A stretch of 21,701 bases of DNA from JBLIOB01 sp047639575 (GCA_047639575.1 JBLIOB010000036.1:1-21701); one strand, 5' to 3'; counted from the first letter of the stretch, positions 1-7,762 are shown. Notes: generated by a model from the sequence alone, not told the origin. Numbers and translations are program-made.

Positions 1-667
1 TGTTTGCAACATCACACCAGTTCAGCGCTTTCTTTAAATCATGCTCCACTTTAACGCCAAGTTGGGCCATGTGCCTAGGGATTAATGTCGTTGGACCACA
101 AACCATTACTTCGGCACCTAGCTTCTGGAGCGCAAAAATATTGGAGAGTGCAACTCTAGAATGTTTTATATCTCCAATTATTGCAACTTTCTTACCTGCG
201 ACCTCCCCTAATCGTTCTTTGATAGAATATGTATCCAGCAAGGCCTGAGTTGGATGTTCATGCGTTCCATCTCCTGCATTTATAATTTTCGCATCAACGT
301 GTCTGGATAAAAAGAGAGCCGCTCCTGGAGTAGGATGCCTCAACACTACCATGTCAACTTTCATGGAAAGGATGTTATTTACGGTGTCTACTAAAGTTTC
401 TCCCTTCTTAACTGAAGAGGCTCCTGCAGAAAAATTGACTATATCGGCAGACAGTCTTTTTTCAGCTAGCTCAAAAGAAAGCTTAGTTCTGGTAGAATTT
501 TCGAAAAATAAATTCGCAATCGTTACATCACGAAGGGCAGGTACCTTCTTAATAGGTCGGTTAATAACACCTTTAAAAGAATCAGCTGTTTCAAATATTA
601 AATGAATATCCTCTTTAGTTAAGTATTTGATTCCTAAAAGATGATCAGTGCTAAGTCCCTTATTCAT
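1..667 (-). CDS. pyrB: Aspartate carbamoyltransferase, catalytic subunit (3' end outside window)
   Basis: Joins carbamoyl phosphate to aspartate, the first committed step of pyrimidine synthesis, in the cytoplasm. The first 222 of roughly 305 residues are visible. Hallmarks are the carbamoyl-phosphate loop FENSTRTK (S58-T59-R60-T61), the SSVKKGE loop with K88, the HPTQ motif (H138-Q141), and GDIKHSRV (residues 165-172), which begins the aspartate domain and carries the conserved arginine R171. The ATG at 667 is chosen because the N-terminus then reads LSTDHLLGIKYLTKEDI, typical of the family. The gene overlaps the end of pyrR by 8 bases (ATGAATAA), so the two are very probably translationally coupled and transcribed from the promoter upstream of pyrR. 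The C-terminal aspartate-binding part lies beyond position 1. Confidence 0.96.
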   Translation of the reverse strand, partial: MNKGLSTDHLLGIKYLTKEDIHLIFETADSFKGVINRPIKKVPALRDVTIANLFFENSTRTKLSFELAEKRLSADIVNFSAGASSVKKGETLVDTVNNILSMKVDMVVLRHPTPGAALFLSRHVDAKIINAGDGTHEHPTQALLDTYSIKERLGEVAGKKVAIIGDIKHSRVALSNIFALQKLGAEVMVCGPTTLIPRHMAQLGVKVEHDLKKALNWCDVAN

Positions 668-1205
668 GATCTGATTTATGTAATGTTACTTTATCTTGTC
701 CGTCCACTTCGTTCCAACTCACGGTAACCCTTTCGGATTCAATAGCATCTACTGACTTCCCTACATAGTCTGCCTGAATCGGTAGGTTTCTGCTAAATCT
801 TCTATCTATCAGCGCCATTAGCTCCACGCTACTTGGTCTACCGAAGGTCATTGTTGCGTCTAGTCCTGCTCTAACCGTTCTCCCTGTGTACAATACGTCA
901 TCAACTAATATCACTTTTTTTCCTTCTACAATAAAATCCATGTTAGTTGCGCTTGGAATTAGCGGCTTATCAGTCCTTCTGAAATCATCTCGAAAAAATG
1001 TAATATCCAATCCTCCGGTTTGCACATCAATTCCAACTTTCTCTTTTATCACTTCCTTTAATCGGTTGGCCAAATAAATTCCGCGAGGCTGAAGGCCTAT
1101 GATTGCTGAATTCGAGAAGTCGTTATGGTTTTCGATGAGTTGATAGCAAAGGCGGTTTATGGTTAACTCAAACTGTTTGCTATTTAAGATTATTTCAGTC
1201 GCCAT
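660..1205 (-). CDS. pyrR: Bifunctional pyr operon regulator / uracil phosphoribosyltransferase PyrR
   Basis: PyrR family protein of 181 residues. In studied bacteria it senses UMP and controls pyr genes, with some uracil phosphoribosyltransferase activity. The PRPP-binding signature VILVDDVLYTGRT is at residues 98-110 with D102-D103, and the family block LDITFFRDDFRR is at 66-77. The reading frame stays open to a GTG at 1241, which would give 193 residues, but I choose the ATG at 1205. It gives the usual family length, and a Bacteroidota promoter at 1220-1249 places the transcript start downstream of that GTG. The gene overlaps pyrB by 8 bases. The inferred leader is only about ten bases, so PyrR attenuation of its own operon through a leader hairpin cannot work here; any RNA control would need another site. 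Confidence 0.94.
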   Translation of the reverse strand: MATEIILNSKQFELTINRLCYQLIENHNDFSNSAIIGLQPRGIYLANRLKEVIKEKVGIDVQTGGLDITFFRDDFRRTDKPLIPSATNMDFIVEGKKVILVDDVLYTGRTVRAGLDATMTFGRPSSVELMALIDRRFSRNLPIQADYVGKSVDAIESERVTVSWNEVDGQDKVTLHKSDHE

Positions 1206-1219
1206 CGAGATCGATTGCA

Positions 1220-1249
1220 CAAATATATCGTTTCTACTCACAATCTCAA
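1220..1249 (-). promoter_or_regulatory. Promoter of the pyrR-pyrB operon (Bacteroidota type)
   Basis: On the minus strand the sequence reads TTG (1249-1247), a 19-base spacer, then TATATTTG (1227-1220). This fits the Bacteroidota primary sigma pattern (TTTG, about 19 bases, TAnnTTTG) with an exact -7 element. The expected transcript start is near 1215, about ten bases before the pyrR ATG at 1205. This makes the upstream GTG at 1241 an unlikely start. Confidence 0.65.
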
Positions 1250-1317
1250 GGTACCAAGCAAAAGTTCTTGAAAATACTTAATTAGTATGGCTGAACAAGA
1301 ATTGTTAATTTGGCCAA

Positions 1318-1578
1318 ATCACTAATAACTCAAAGCATAAACAATACTGGAGAGCGAATTTAAAAACGCTCGCAATTTTATTGTCCTTTTGGTTTATCGT
1401 CTCGTTCGGTTGCGGAATTTTATTTGTTGAAGAACTAAATCAATACAGGTTAGGTGGATTCAAACTAGGCTTTTGGTTTGCACAGCAAGGTTCAATCTAT
1501 GGTTTTATCGTTATTATTCTAATTTACATTTGGTTGATGAACCGACTAGATAAAAAGTATGAGGTAGACGAAAAATAA
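1318..1578 (+). CDS. DUF4212 small subunit of a sodium:solute symporter; non-standard start
   Basis: Small membrane protein of the DUF4212 family (putative small subunit of paired SSS transporters). It has two membrane helices with the family block GGFKLGFWFAQQGSIY between them and the ending LMNRLDKKYEVDE. The conserved N-terminal stretch KQYWRANLKTLAILL is encoded upstream of the first ordinary start (TTG at 1381), so that TTG is too late. Between the in-frame stop at 1306 and 1381 there is no ATG, GTG, TTG or CTG. The ATC at 1318 would give 86 residues, the usual family length, beginning where a methionine is expected. So either this is a rare ATC start, or the codon is mutated or misread. 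The stop overlaps the ATG of the large subunit by one base (TAATG), showing coupling. Confidence 0.8.
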   Translation: MTNNSKHKQYWRANLKTLAILLSFWFIVSFGCGILFVEELNQYRLGGFKLGFWFAQQGSIYGFIVIILIYIWLMNRLDKKYEVDEK

Positions 1579-3350
1579 TGGGCATTCAAGGATGGACATA
1601 TTTATTGGTCGGGGTGACTTTTGCAATTTACATTGGTATTGCCATTAAAGCTAGAGCTACATCAACTAAAGACTTTTTTGTTGCAGGCGGAAACATTTCT
1701 CCTTTAGCTAACGGAATGGCCACGGGTGCAGACTGGATGTCTGCTGCATCTTTCCTTGGCATGGCTGGGTTAATCGCATTTTCTGGCTATGACGGATCTG
1801 CTTATTTAATGGGATGGACAGGAGGCTATGTTCTGCTAGCTTTACTATTGGCCCCATACCTTAGAAAATTTGGAAAGTTTACGGTTCCAGACTTTATAGG
1901 CGATCGCTATTACTCTAAAAACGCAAGGCTCCTAGCTTTGATATGTGCCATCTTCATTTCATTCACCTATGTGGCTGGTCAGATGCGAGGTGTTGGTATC
2001 GTATTCTCCAGATTTCTGGATGTAGACATTGAACTTGGTGTTGTAATCGGAATGATCATCGTATTCTTTTATGCTGTATTGGGAGGTATGAAAGGCATCA
2101 CTTATACTCAAGTAGCTCAATATTGTGTCCTTATTTTTGCGTTTACGGTTCCAGCCATATTCATTTCTATCCAGATGACTGGAAACCCAATTCCACAAGT
2201 AGGTATGGGAGGTGAACTGGTTAATGAACCAGGAACGTTTTTATTGGATAAATTAGATCTGATCTCCCAAGATCTAGGGCTTGGCGCTTATACAGACGGC
2301 TCCAAATCAACCATTGATATGGTCTGTCTTACAGCTGCCTTGATGCTTGGTACGGCTGGGCTCCCGCACGTAATTGTGAGGTTTTTCACAGTAAAAAGAA
2401 TTAAGGATGCGCGATCATCAGCGGCATATGCATTAGTGTTTATAGCCATATTATACACAACGGCACCTGCTATTGCAGCATTCTCGAAGACAAACTTCAT
2501 TGATCAAATTTCTGAAACAGAGTATAGCGAAAGTCCTGAATGGTTTAAAAACTGGGAATCAAATGGACTGATTGCTTGGGTTGATAAAAATAATGATGGA
2601 GTTATCACCTATTATAAAGGTGATGTGTTTGCTGCTGCGAAAGAAAAACCTTTGTTTATTGAAGGAGTTGGAACTCACGGACAGCGAATGCTTTCCAACA
2701 GTTTGGGCGAAAGTAAGAACGAAGTATATATAGATAAAGACATCATGGTTTTAGCCAACCCTGAAATAGCTGGGTTACCCGACTGGGTTATTGCTTTAGT
2801 TGCAGCAGGAGCACTTGCCGCAGCATTATCTACAGCCGCTGGGCTCCTATTAGTCATTTCAAGTTCTGTAGCGCACGACTTAATCAAAAAACAAATTAAC
2901 CCAAAAATCTCCGAGAAAAAGGAATTGCTTTGGGCAAGAATTGCAGCCGGAGGAGCAGTTGTAATTGCTGGTTACTTTGGGATTAATCCTCCAGATTATG
3001 TGGCTGCAGTGGTCGCATTTGCTTTTGGATTGGCAGCATCCTCTTTCTTTCCTGCAATCATAATGGGTATCTTTTCTAAAAGGATGAATAAACAAGGGGT
3101 TATGTGGGGAATGACAGTTGGTATTCTTTTCACCTTAGGATATATTGTGTTTTTTAAATTCATCTCGCCAGAACTTAACAATGAGGATTATTGGCTCTTT
3201 AGGATTTCTCCTGAAGGAATTGGTACAATTGGAATGATTCTTAATTTTATCGTTGCGATTGTAATTTCCAAATTCACTCCACCTCCACCTCCTGATGTGG
3301 TGAAAATTGTTGAGAACATTAGAATTCCTAGTTCTAGATCAAACGACTAG
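1578..3350 (+). CDS. Sodium:solute symporter, large subunit (SSS family, DUF4212-partnered)
   Basis: A 590-residue inner-membrane permease of the solute:sodium symporter family, with about thirteen hydrophobic segments. The N-terminus holds the family features KDFFVAGGNISPLANGMATG and ADWMSAASFLGMAG, which line the substrate and sodium path; ALAAALSTAAGLLLVISS is typical of the second half. Pairing with DUF4212 points to the VC_2705-like subfamily often annotated as cation/acetate symporters; the substrate (acetate or another small carboxylate) is inferred. A soluble loop at about residues 306-390 interrupts the helices and contains DKNNDGVIT starting at D336, which resembles an EF-hand calcium loop without the usual final glutamate. 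The C-terminus has a run of five prolines. The start ATG overlaps the DUF4212 stop. No clear terminator follows. Confidence 0.93.
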   Translation: MGIQGWTYLLVGVTFAIYIGIAIKARATSTKDFFVAGGNISPLANGMATGADWMSAASFLGMAGLIAFSGYDGSAYLMGWTGGYVLLALLLAPYLRKFGKFTVPDFIGDRYYSKNARLLALICAIFISFTYVAGQMRGVGIVFSRFLDVDIELGVVIGMIIVFFYAVLGGMKGITYTQVAQYCVLIFAFTVPAIFISIQMTGNPIPQVGMGGELVNEPGTFLLDKLDLISQDLGLGAYTDGSKSTIDMVCLTAALMLGTAGLPHVIVRFFTVKRIKDARSSAAYALVFIAILYTTAPAIAAFSKTNFIDQISETEYSESPEWFKNWESNGLIAWVDKNNDGVITYYKGDVFAAAKEKPLFIEGVGTHGQRMLSNSLGESKNEVYIDKDIMVLANPEIAGLPDWVIALVAAGALAAALSTAAGLLLVISSSVAHDLIKKQINPKISEKKELLWARIAAGGAVVIAGYFGINPPDYVAAVVAFAFGLAASSFFPAIIMGIFSKRMNKQGVMWGMTVGILFTLGYIVFFKFISPELNNEDYWLFRISPEGIGTIGMILNFIVAIVISKFTPPPPPDVVKIVENIRIPSSRSND

Positions 3351-3485
3351 ACGGTATTTGATTCTACCATTATTCATTCCTTTATTTTGGTACTTGCACC
3401 GACACATTTAATAATTAAGTTCCCGTGTTCAAATTAATTCTAAACTTATTAAGGGTCTTATATTTCGAGAATGAAAGTTTAATGC

Positions 3486-3519
3486 AAAAAAAAGGGGCGG
3501 TCTTTTCAGACAGCCCCTT
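3486..3519 (-). terminator. Rho-independent terminator of the secreted-protein gene
   Basis: On the minus strand AAGGGGC pairs with GCCCCTT (seven pairs), then one mismatch, then GTCT with AGAC around a GAAA loop. A run of seven T follows. It starts about 20 bases after the stop at 3541, so it serves the minus-strand gene. It may also block read-through from the symporter gene, since the stem reads both ways, but no T run follows it on the plus strand. Confidence 0.88.
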
Positions 3520-3540
3520 AAGTAAGATTATTTCTTACAA

Positions 3541-4770
3541 TTAGTTATTGGCATTAAATCGTTGCTTCATATCGCTAATCTGCTCGCTGTAATCTTCAGC
3601 CATTTTCTCATCACCTTTAGAAGGCTTATATCCATCAATACGTTTAGTAGCAGCAAGTGCTTCATCGTATTTACCTTGCCACATCTTGGCTTCAACAATG
3701 CTGAAGATAGTACCCATTAATAAATTCTTTTTCTTCAATCTACCTTTTTTATCTCCATCATTTGCTTTAATAGCAGCATCCCAAATTCCGATTGCAGTTT
3801 CAAATCCAGATACATCCTCTTCAGTTAGCATATTTTGTAAAGCTGTCTTATAAGCTTCCGCTGCAGTATCAAAATCAGAATAATCAACTTTCTTTGATTT
3901 AACAGTAAAAGAAGTTAAACTCTCTTCTCTAATTGGAAATCCAAACATGTCATTACAAAAATCATTTACCAATTTCATATTTCCTTCTAAACAAGAGTTT
4001 TGTTTCTGTTCTACCGTTGCAGCAATATTTACTGCTCCAGCTAGTTTACTCTTAGTAGGGTAAGATTTAGTATTCCATTTCGTAGTTTCTGCAGTTTCTG
4101 GTACCATCTTATTGTATAAAATTTTACCGTCAGCTGTTTCCACTTTCAGACCGATTGGAAGTTTATATTCTCCCTTATACTCGTATTCATAGTATTTGGT
4201 ACTTACGCCATCCTTCCTACTCACCATTTCCTTCGTATTCAAGTTATGAGTCTCAAAGTAATCGTAAAGCTTTACCGTATACTTTAACCCATTGGTAGGG
4301 TCTTGATTAAATCCTTCAAGGTTTAAATAAGTATCACGTAACATACTCTTGTCATACTTAGGGCCTTTATAAGATACATCCTGATGTCTAGGAGAAGGCT
4401 TGTAAGGCAGTCTCAGTCTAGGCTTGTTCTCTTTATTAAGTTTTTGCCAAACTAAACTTTTAGAATTCCATACTTCCATATCAGATGCATACTGTTGTCG
4501 AGCATCCTCACATTGACCTTCCCATACAGAAAGTTCTTGTTGATACATCGCTAATGCATTTTCGTTAGCAGATTGAGCAGCCGCTTGTTCAGCAAGCGCA
4601 TCCGCCTCTGCCATAATAATTACCTCACCTTGATAGTTTGTGATAGACTTATCAACTGGCTCTGAAGGTAATTGCACATATTTGAATTTCACTGTTTCAC
4701 GTTGTAGGTTTTGCGAGAACCCCATTGACACGGTTGATACAAGCGCAGCGAAGAGTAATATTTTTTTCAT
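3541..4770 (-). CDS. Secreted protein of unknown function with helical C-terminal repeats
   Basis: A 409-residue protein that I do not recognise. A clear signal peptide (MKKILLFAALVSTVSMGFSQ) ends near residue 20, with no lipobox cysteine, so the product is likely periplasmic or outer-membrane associated. Residues about 52-112 are alanine- and glutamine-rich and look helical, possibly coiled coil. They are followed by a basic, proline-rich stretch (about 113-130). A middle part rich in tyrosine and lysine looks like beta structure. Residues about 300-405 look like paired helices of the TPR kind (KYDEALAATKRIDG is suggestive). The gene stands alone, with a promoter-like element upstream and a strong terminator downstream. 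A role in the envelope is inferred; no enzyme motif is visible. Confidence 0.85.
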   Translation of the reverse strand: MKKILLFAALVSTVSMGFSQNLQRETVKFKYVQLPSEPVDKSITNYQGEVIIMAEADALAEQAAAQSANENALAMYQQELSVWEGQCEDARQQYASDMEVWNSKSLVWQKLNKENKPRLRLPYKPSPRHQDVSYKGPKYDKSMLRDTYLNLEGFNQDPTNGLKYTVKLYDYFETHNLNTKEMVSRKDGVSTKYYEYEYKGEYKLPIGLKVETADGKILYNKMVPETAETTKWNTKSYPTKSKLAGAVNIAATVEQKQNSCLEGNMKLVNDFCNDMFGFPIREESLTSFTVKSKKVDYSDFDTAAEAYKTALQNMLTEEDVSGFETAIGIWDAAIKANDGDKKGRLKKKNLLMGTIFSIVEAKMWQGKYDEALAATKRIDGYKPSKGDEKMAEDYSEQISDMKQRFNANN

Positions 4771-4802
4771 TTTGATAATTTTAAGATGTGATGACTTAGT
4801 GT

Positions 4803-4810
4803 CAAATTTA
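4803..4810 (-). promoter_or_regulatory. Promoter -7 element for the secreted-protein gene
   Basis: The minus strand reads TAAATTTG, an exact match to the Bacteroidota -7 consensus TAnnTTTG, 32 bases before the ATG at 4770. At the expected distance upstream there is no TTTG, so only half of the promoter is supported. Confidence 0.4.
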
Positions 4811-4914
4811 TATTAATTATTCGAATTATCTATTTGCTTCTGTTAATTACAACTTTAAACCAAATAGGTTCATTGCTTATCGCTATTCTTTCTAATCTTT
4901 ATTATCTTGAGGAA

Positions 4915-5442
4915 ATGGACCCCAAAACCAATCGTAATGACCATATTTTCTCATTTATAGCGATTCCGTTATTGGTTTTATCAACAACCATGCCTATTTC
5001 AAAGTTGTTCGGTCAAAACTCAAGCTCAGTAAACAATAACAAAAAAATGACCCTGAGTGATTTACAGGGAACCTGGACGCAAGATCACTTCTCTTACCTT
5101 GCTTGTTTTGATGGTAAAGGGGTGAAATCATACCATTATATTGATTCAATAGGAAATTTTGGAATAATAGAATTAGAACTAAGAAATGACACTGCATATA
5201 TGACAACACCGACTCTTGATCGAGAATTTCTATTGGCTTCTCTACATAGTTCAAGCAATAGACTGATGCTGGAACTTCAATCACCTAGAAAAATATTCAA
5301 GAAGAAATCCCATCTGTTTTTTATCGAACTTATTCAATCTGGCGAAATTTTAATTAGTGATTTGGACTATTATAATTGTAGGGATAATGGATACTTTAGT
5401 CGGCATACTAAATATTATATGAAGCAACATCAGGAAAAATGA
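4915..5442 (+). CDS. Small exported protein of unknown function
   Basis: About 175 residues, not recognised. The chosen ATG at 4915 follows TTGAGGAA, a possible ribosome site, and gives a charged N-terminus then a hydrophobic segment (IFSFIAIPLLVLSTTMP) that fits a signal peptide or anchor. A TTG at 4834 in the same frame would add 27 mostly hydrophobic residues and cannot be excluded. The mature part begins TLSDLQGTWTQ and then alternates short beta-like stretches, loosely resembling lipocalin-like small secreted domains; this is only an impression. The stop overlaps the start of the DUF1572 gene by four bases (ATGA), so the two are co-translated, and the gene opens a three-gene plus-strand cluster. 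Confidence 0.75.
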   Translation: MDPKTNRNDHIFSFIAIPLLVLSTTMPISKLFGQNSSSVNNNKKMTLSDLQGTWTQDHFSYLACFDGKGVKSYHYIDSIGNFGIIELELRNDTAYMTTPTLDREFLLASLHSSSNRLMLELQSPRKIFKKKSHLFFIELIQSGEILISDLDYYNCRDNGYFSRHTKYYMKQHQEK

Positions 5443-6008
5443 CGGGAATTATTAATTCATACATCAAACAATTTAAATATTATCAGCTGCTTGGAGGTAA
5501 AACAATTGAGGGATTAAATGAAGATCAATTGTTATTGAAACCAGAAAGTGAAAGCAATTCTATTGCCAATTTGGTTCATCATATTTCTGGAAATATGCTT
5601 TCGAGGTGGAGTGACTTCCAAAAATCGGATGGCGAAAAAGAATGGCGAAACCGAGATCAAGAGTTTGAAGATATACTGCTTACAAAAATTCAAATTAACG
5701 AAGCTTGGGACAATGGGTGGAAATGTTTGTTTTTAGCCTTAGAAAAGCTTTCGGATGAAGATTTGTCTAAGGCTGTCTATATAAGAAGTAAAGAACATAC
5801 GATATTAGAAGCAATCAATAGGCAATTAGCACACTACTCTTACCATATTGGCCAAATCGTATTTATAGGCAAAATGAGATTGAATGAAGATTGGACTACG
5901 TTATCAATACCTAAAGGAAAATCTGCCATTTACAACTCAGAGCAAAACGCCCTAGGAAAAAGGAAAGAACATTTTACTGATCAATTTTTAAATAATGAAA
6001 AGAAATGA
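5439..6008 (+). CDS. DUF1572 / DinB-superfamily protein
   Basis: A 189-residue cytoplasmic protein of the DinB/YfiT four-helix-bundle superfamily. It resembles the DUF1572 branch through its block IANLVHHISGNMLSRWSDF followed by DGEKEWRNRDQEFE. Likely metal ligands are a histidine in VHH (H47 or H48) and the pair H132 and H136 in AHYSYHIGQI, matching the usual three-histidine site. Related DinB-fold enzymes include thiol-dependent transferases using bacillithiol or mycothiol; the reaction here is unknown. It overlaps the gene before it by four bases and the amine oxidase after it by 14, so all three are very likely one transcript. The tail after residue 160 is basic and probably flexible. Confidence 0.88.
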   Translation: MTGIINSYIKQFKYYQLLGGKTIEGLNEDQLLLKPESESNSIANLVHHISGNMLSRWSDFQKSDGEKEWRNRDQEFEDILLTKIQINEAWDNGWKCLFLALEKLSDEDLSKAVYIRSKEHTILEAINRQLAHYSYHIGQIVFIGKMRLNEDWTTLSIPKGKSAIYNSEQNALGKRKEHFTDQFLNNEKK

Positions 6009-7323
6009 ATTCATTCAACTATCAGCATTAGCAGGAGCCGGGTTAATTTTTGCCCCTTCTCTTTTTTCTTGTCAAACAGTAAATATCGAAACGGATTTCA
6101 AAGGAAAAATTATAATAATTGGAGCTGGTGCAGCTGGCCTCTATGCTGGATACATCTTGAAACAAAATAATATTCCTTTCATGATTTTAGAAGCAGACTC
6201 CGTTGCGGGAGGCCGAACTAAATTCAATTCAGAATTCTGTGATTTCAACATTGACTTAGGTGCAGAATGGCTGCATGGAGGAAACAGCATCTTTGCCGAC
6301 TTCATTGAAGAAAAAGGTGTCAGCGTGTACAAGGACAACTCAGGAGGAGAGTATTGGCATCAGGACAAAATCACCGAAGAACTATCCCCAGGTATTAAGA
6401 AACTGCTCAGAGGAGTCTTTGATTCAGATCTCGCAGACATTTCACTGGAACAATACTGTAAAGAAGAATTGGGTTTATCTGGAAGCGAATTAAACTTTGC
6501 GGAATATGTTGCTGGAGAATACGGGGCTTCAGCAAATAGCATTAGTGTGAAATGGGCCGCGATTGAAGAAGAAAATTGGAATGCTGGAAACAGTGATTTT
6601 AAATTCCCAGCGTCTTTGGGGCAGTTTATTAGCGCCTTCTTAATCAATGAACTGCAAGAAAATATTGTCTTGAACACAGAAGTAAAGACCATCGATTATA
6701 CTGAAAATGACATTCAAATTGGCACCTCATCGGGAGTTTTCAAAGGAGAAAAAGTAATCTGTTCTGTTCCTATCACTCAGTTGAAAGCAGGTAAAATTCA
6801 ATTTACTCCTGCTCTTAGCAAGGTTCAAACTGATGCAATCAACAGCATTGAAATGGGACCCGGCATGAAGGTGTTTTTAAAATTTAGCGAGAAGTTTTAC
6901 GGAGATGGGATTTTAGGAACTACGGCCAGTCCAGCGTATGCAGATGCTGCCTATGGAAAAAACGCAAAAGACCACGTGCTAATGGCATTTGTAATGGGAG
7001 AAAGAGCGCTAAAACTTAGCGAAATGGGAGAAGATAAAGCCACCCATCTCCTACTTGATGAACTGGAGACAGTTTACGGAGAAGTTGCTAAATCCAGCTT
7101 TCTTGATTCATTTACCCAGGATTGGCATAAAAATAAATGGGTGGCGGGGGCTTATTCTTACGCTCCTGTTGGACAAGGAAAAGATAAACGGATGATTGCC
7201 GCTAAACCTGTTGCAAGCAAGATCTATTTTGCTGGAGAAGCGATGAACACCAATGGTCATCATCAATCGGTTCATGGGGCAATGGAAACTGGAAAAAAAT
7301 GTGTTCAGTTAATTCTAGTTTAA
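5995..7323 (+). CDS. Exported flavin-containing amine oxidase family protein
   Basis: A 442-residue FAD-dependent oxidoreductase of the monoamine oxidase/phytoene-desaturase fold. The dinucleotide-binding motif GAGAAG is at residues 43-48 with the ribose-binding glutamate E66 (ILEAD), followed by AGGRT at 71-75. The C-terminal FAD motif is IYFAGEAMNTNGHHQSVHGA. GAYSYAP lies where amine oxidases carry their substrate-cage aromatics. The N-terminus MKRNEFIQLSALAGAG ends in LFSC with C26, so the product is probably exported, perhaps by Tat (a single KR rather than RR), and lipidated. Oxidation of an amine is inferred from the family; the substrate is unknown. The start lies inside the DUF1572 gene, 14 bases before its stop. 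Confidence 0.92.
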   Translation: MKRNEFIQLSALAGAGLIFAPSLFSCQTVNIETDFKGKIIIIGAGAAGLYAGYILKQNNIPFMILEADSVAGGRTKFNSEFCDFNIDLGAEWLHGGNSIFADFIEEKGVSVYKDNSGGEYWHQDKITEELSPGIKKLLRGVFDSDLADISLEQYCKEELGLSGSELNFAEYVAGEYGASANSISVKWAAIEEENWNAGNSDFKFPASLGQFISAFLINELQENIVLNTEVKTIDYTENDIQIGTSSGVFKGEKVICSVPITQLKAGKIQFTPALSKVQTDAINSIEMGPGMKVFLKFSEKFYGDGILGTTASPAYADAAYGKNAKDHVLMAFVMGERALKLSEMGEDKATHLLLDELETVYGEVAKSSFLDSFTQDWHKNKWVAGAYSYAPVGQGKDKRMIAAKPVASKIYFAGEAMNTNGHHQSVHGAMETGKKCVQLILV

Positions 7324-7340
7324 CTCAAAAACAAGGCAAT

Positions 7341-7376
7341 AAAAAACCCTGCCAATCCATATAGGTTTAGCAGGGT
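7341..7376 (-). terminator. Rho-independent terminator of trxA
   Basis: ACCCTGC (7346-7352) pairs with GCAGGGT (7370-7376) around a 17-base loop. On the minus strand the stem is followed by a run of T (the A run at 7341-7346), so it terminates trxA, 22 bases after its stop. It also lies 17 bases after the amine oxidase stop and could slow plus-strand transcription, but there is no T run on that side. Confidence 0.75.
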
Positions 7377-7397
7377 CTCACTCTAATAATGTTCTAT

Positions 7398-7715
7398 TTA
7401 CATTGCTGCCTCCAGCTTGTCGATTAGTGATTGTTTTGGAACTGCTCCAACAGATTTATCAACAACTTCACCGTTCTTCAAAAAGATGATAGTTGGAATA
7501 CTTCTAACACCATATTTGGCCGCTATAGCTTGATTTGTATCAACATTTACTTTTCCAACAATTGCTTTTCCTTCATACTCAGTATGAATCTCATCTACTA
7601 ATGGGCCAACCATTCTACAAGGTCCACACCACTCTGCCCAAAAATCAATCAATACCGGCTTGTCTGATTGTAATGCTAATTCATCGAAGTTAGCTTCTGT
7701 AAATTCTACTGCCAT
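7398..7715 (-). CDS. trxA: Thioredoxin
   Basis: A 105-residue cytoplasmic thioredoxin that reduces protein disulfides. The active site WCGPC has C30 and C33. The cis-proline P74 is in RSIPTIIF, and FLKNGEVVDKSVGA matches the family C-terminal half. Length and motifs are complete and there is no signal peptide. It sits downstream of dnaE on the same strand with about 100 bases between them. A promoter with good spacing lies in that gap and a terminator follows, so it can be transcribed alone. Confidence 0.97.
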   Translation of the reverse strand: MAVEFTEANFDELALQSDKPVLIDFWAEWCGPCRMVGPLVDEIHTEYEGKAIVGKVNVDTNQAIAAKYGVRSIPTIIFLKNGEVVDKSVGAVPKQSLIDKLEAAM

Positions 7716-7762
7716 TTTTCTAATTTTTTAATCTTTTAATACTCTTTATTAATTCTAATAAC

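Noticed and set aside
351..605. Plus-strand ORF of 84 codons opposite pyrB
   Set aside because: It lies wholly antisense to a clearly conserved pyrB frame and its translation shows no family features.
1305..1312. TTAATTTG before the DUF4212 gene as a -7 element
   Set aside because: Its second base does not fit TAnnTTTG and no TTTG lies at the proper distance upstream.
1287..1325. ATG at 1287 as the start of the DUF4212 gene
   Set aside because: It is in a different frame and runs into TAA at 1323 after twelve codons; it would need a frameshift, and would make the protein longer than the family.
1959..3181. Several minus-strand ORFs opposite the symporter gene
   Set aside because: All are shadows of the symporter frame, with low-complexity or implausible protein sequence.
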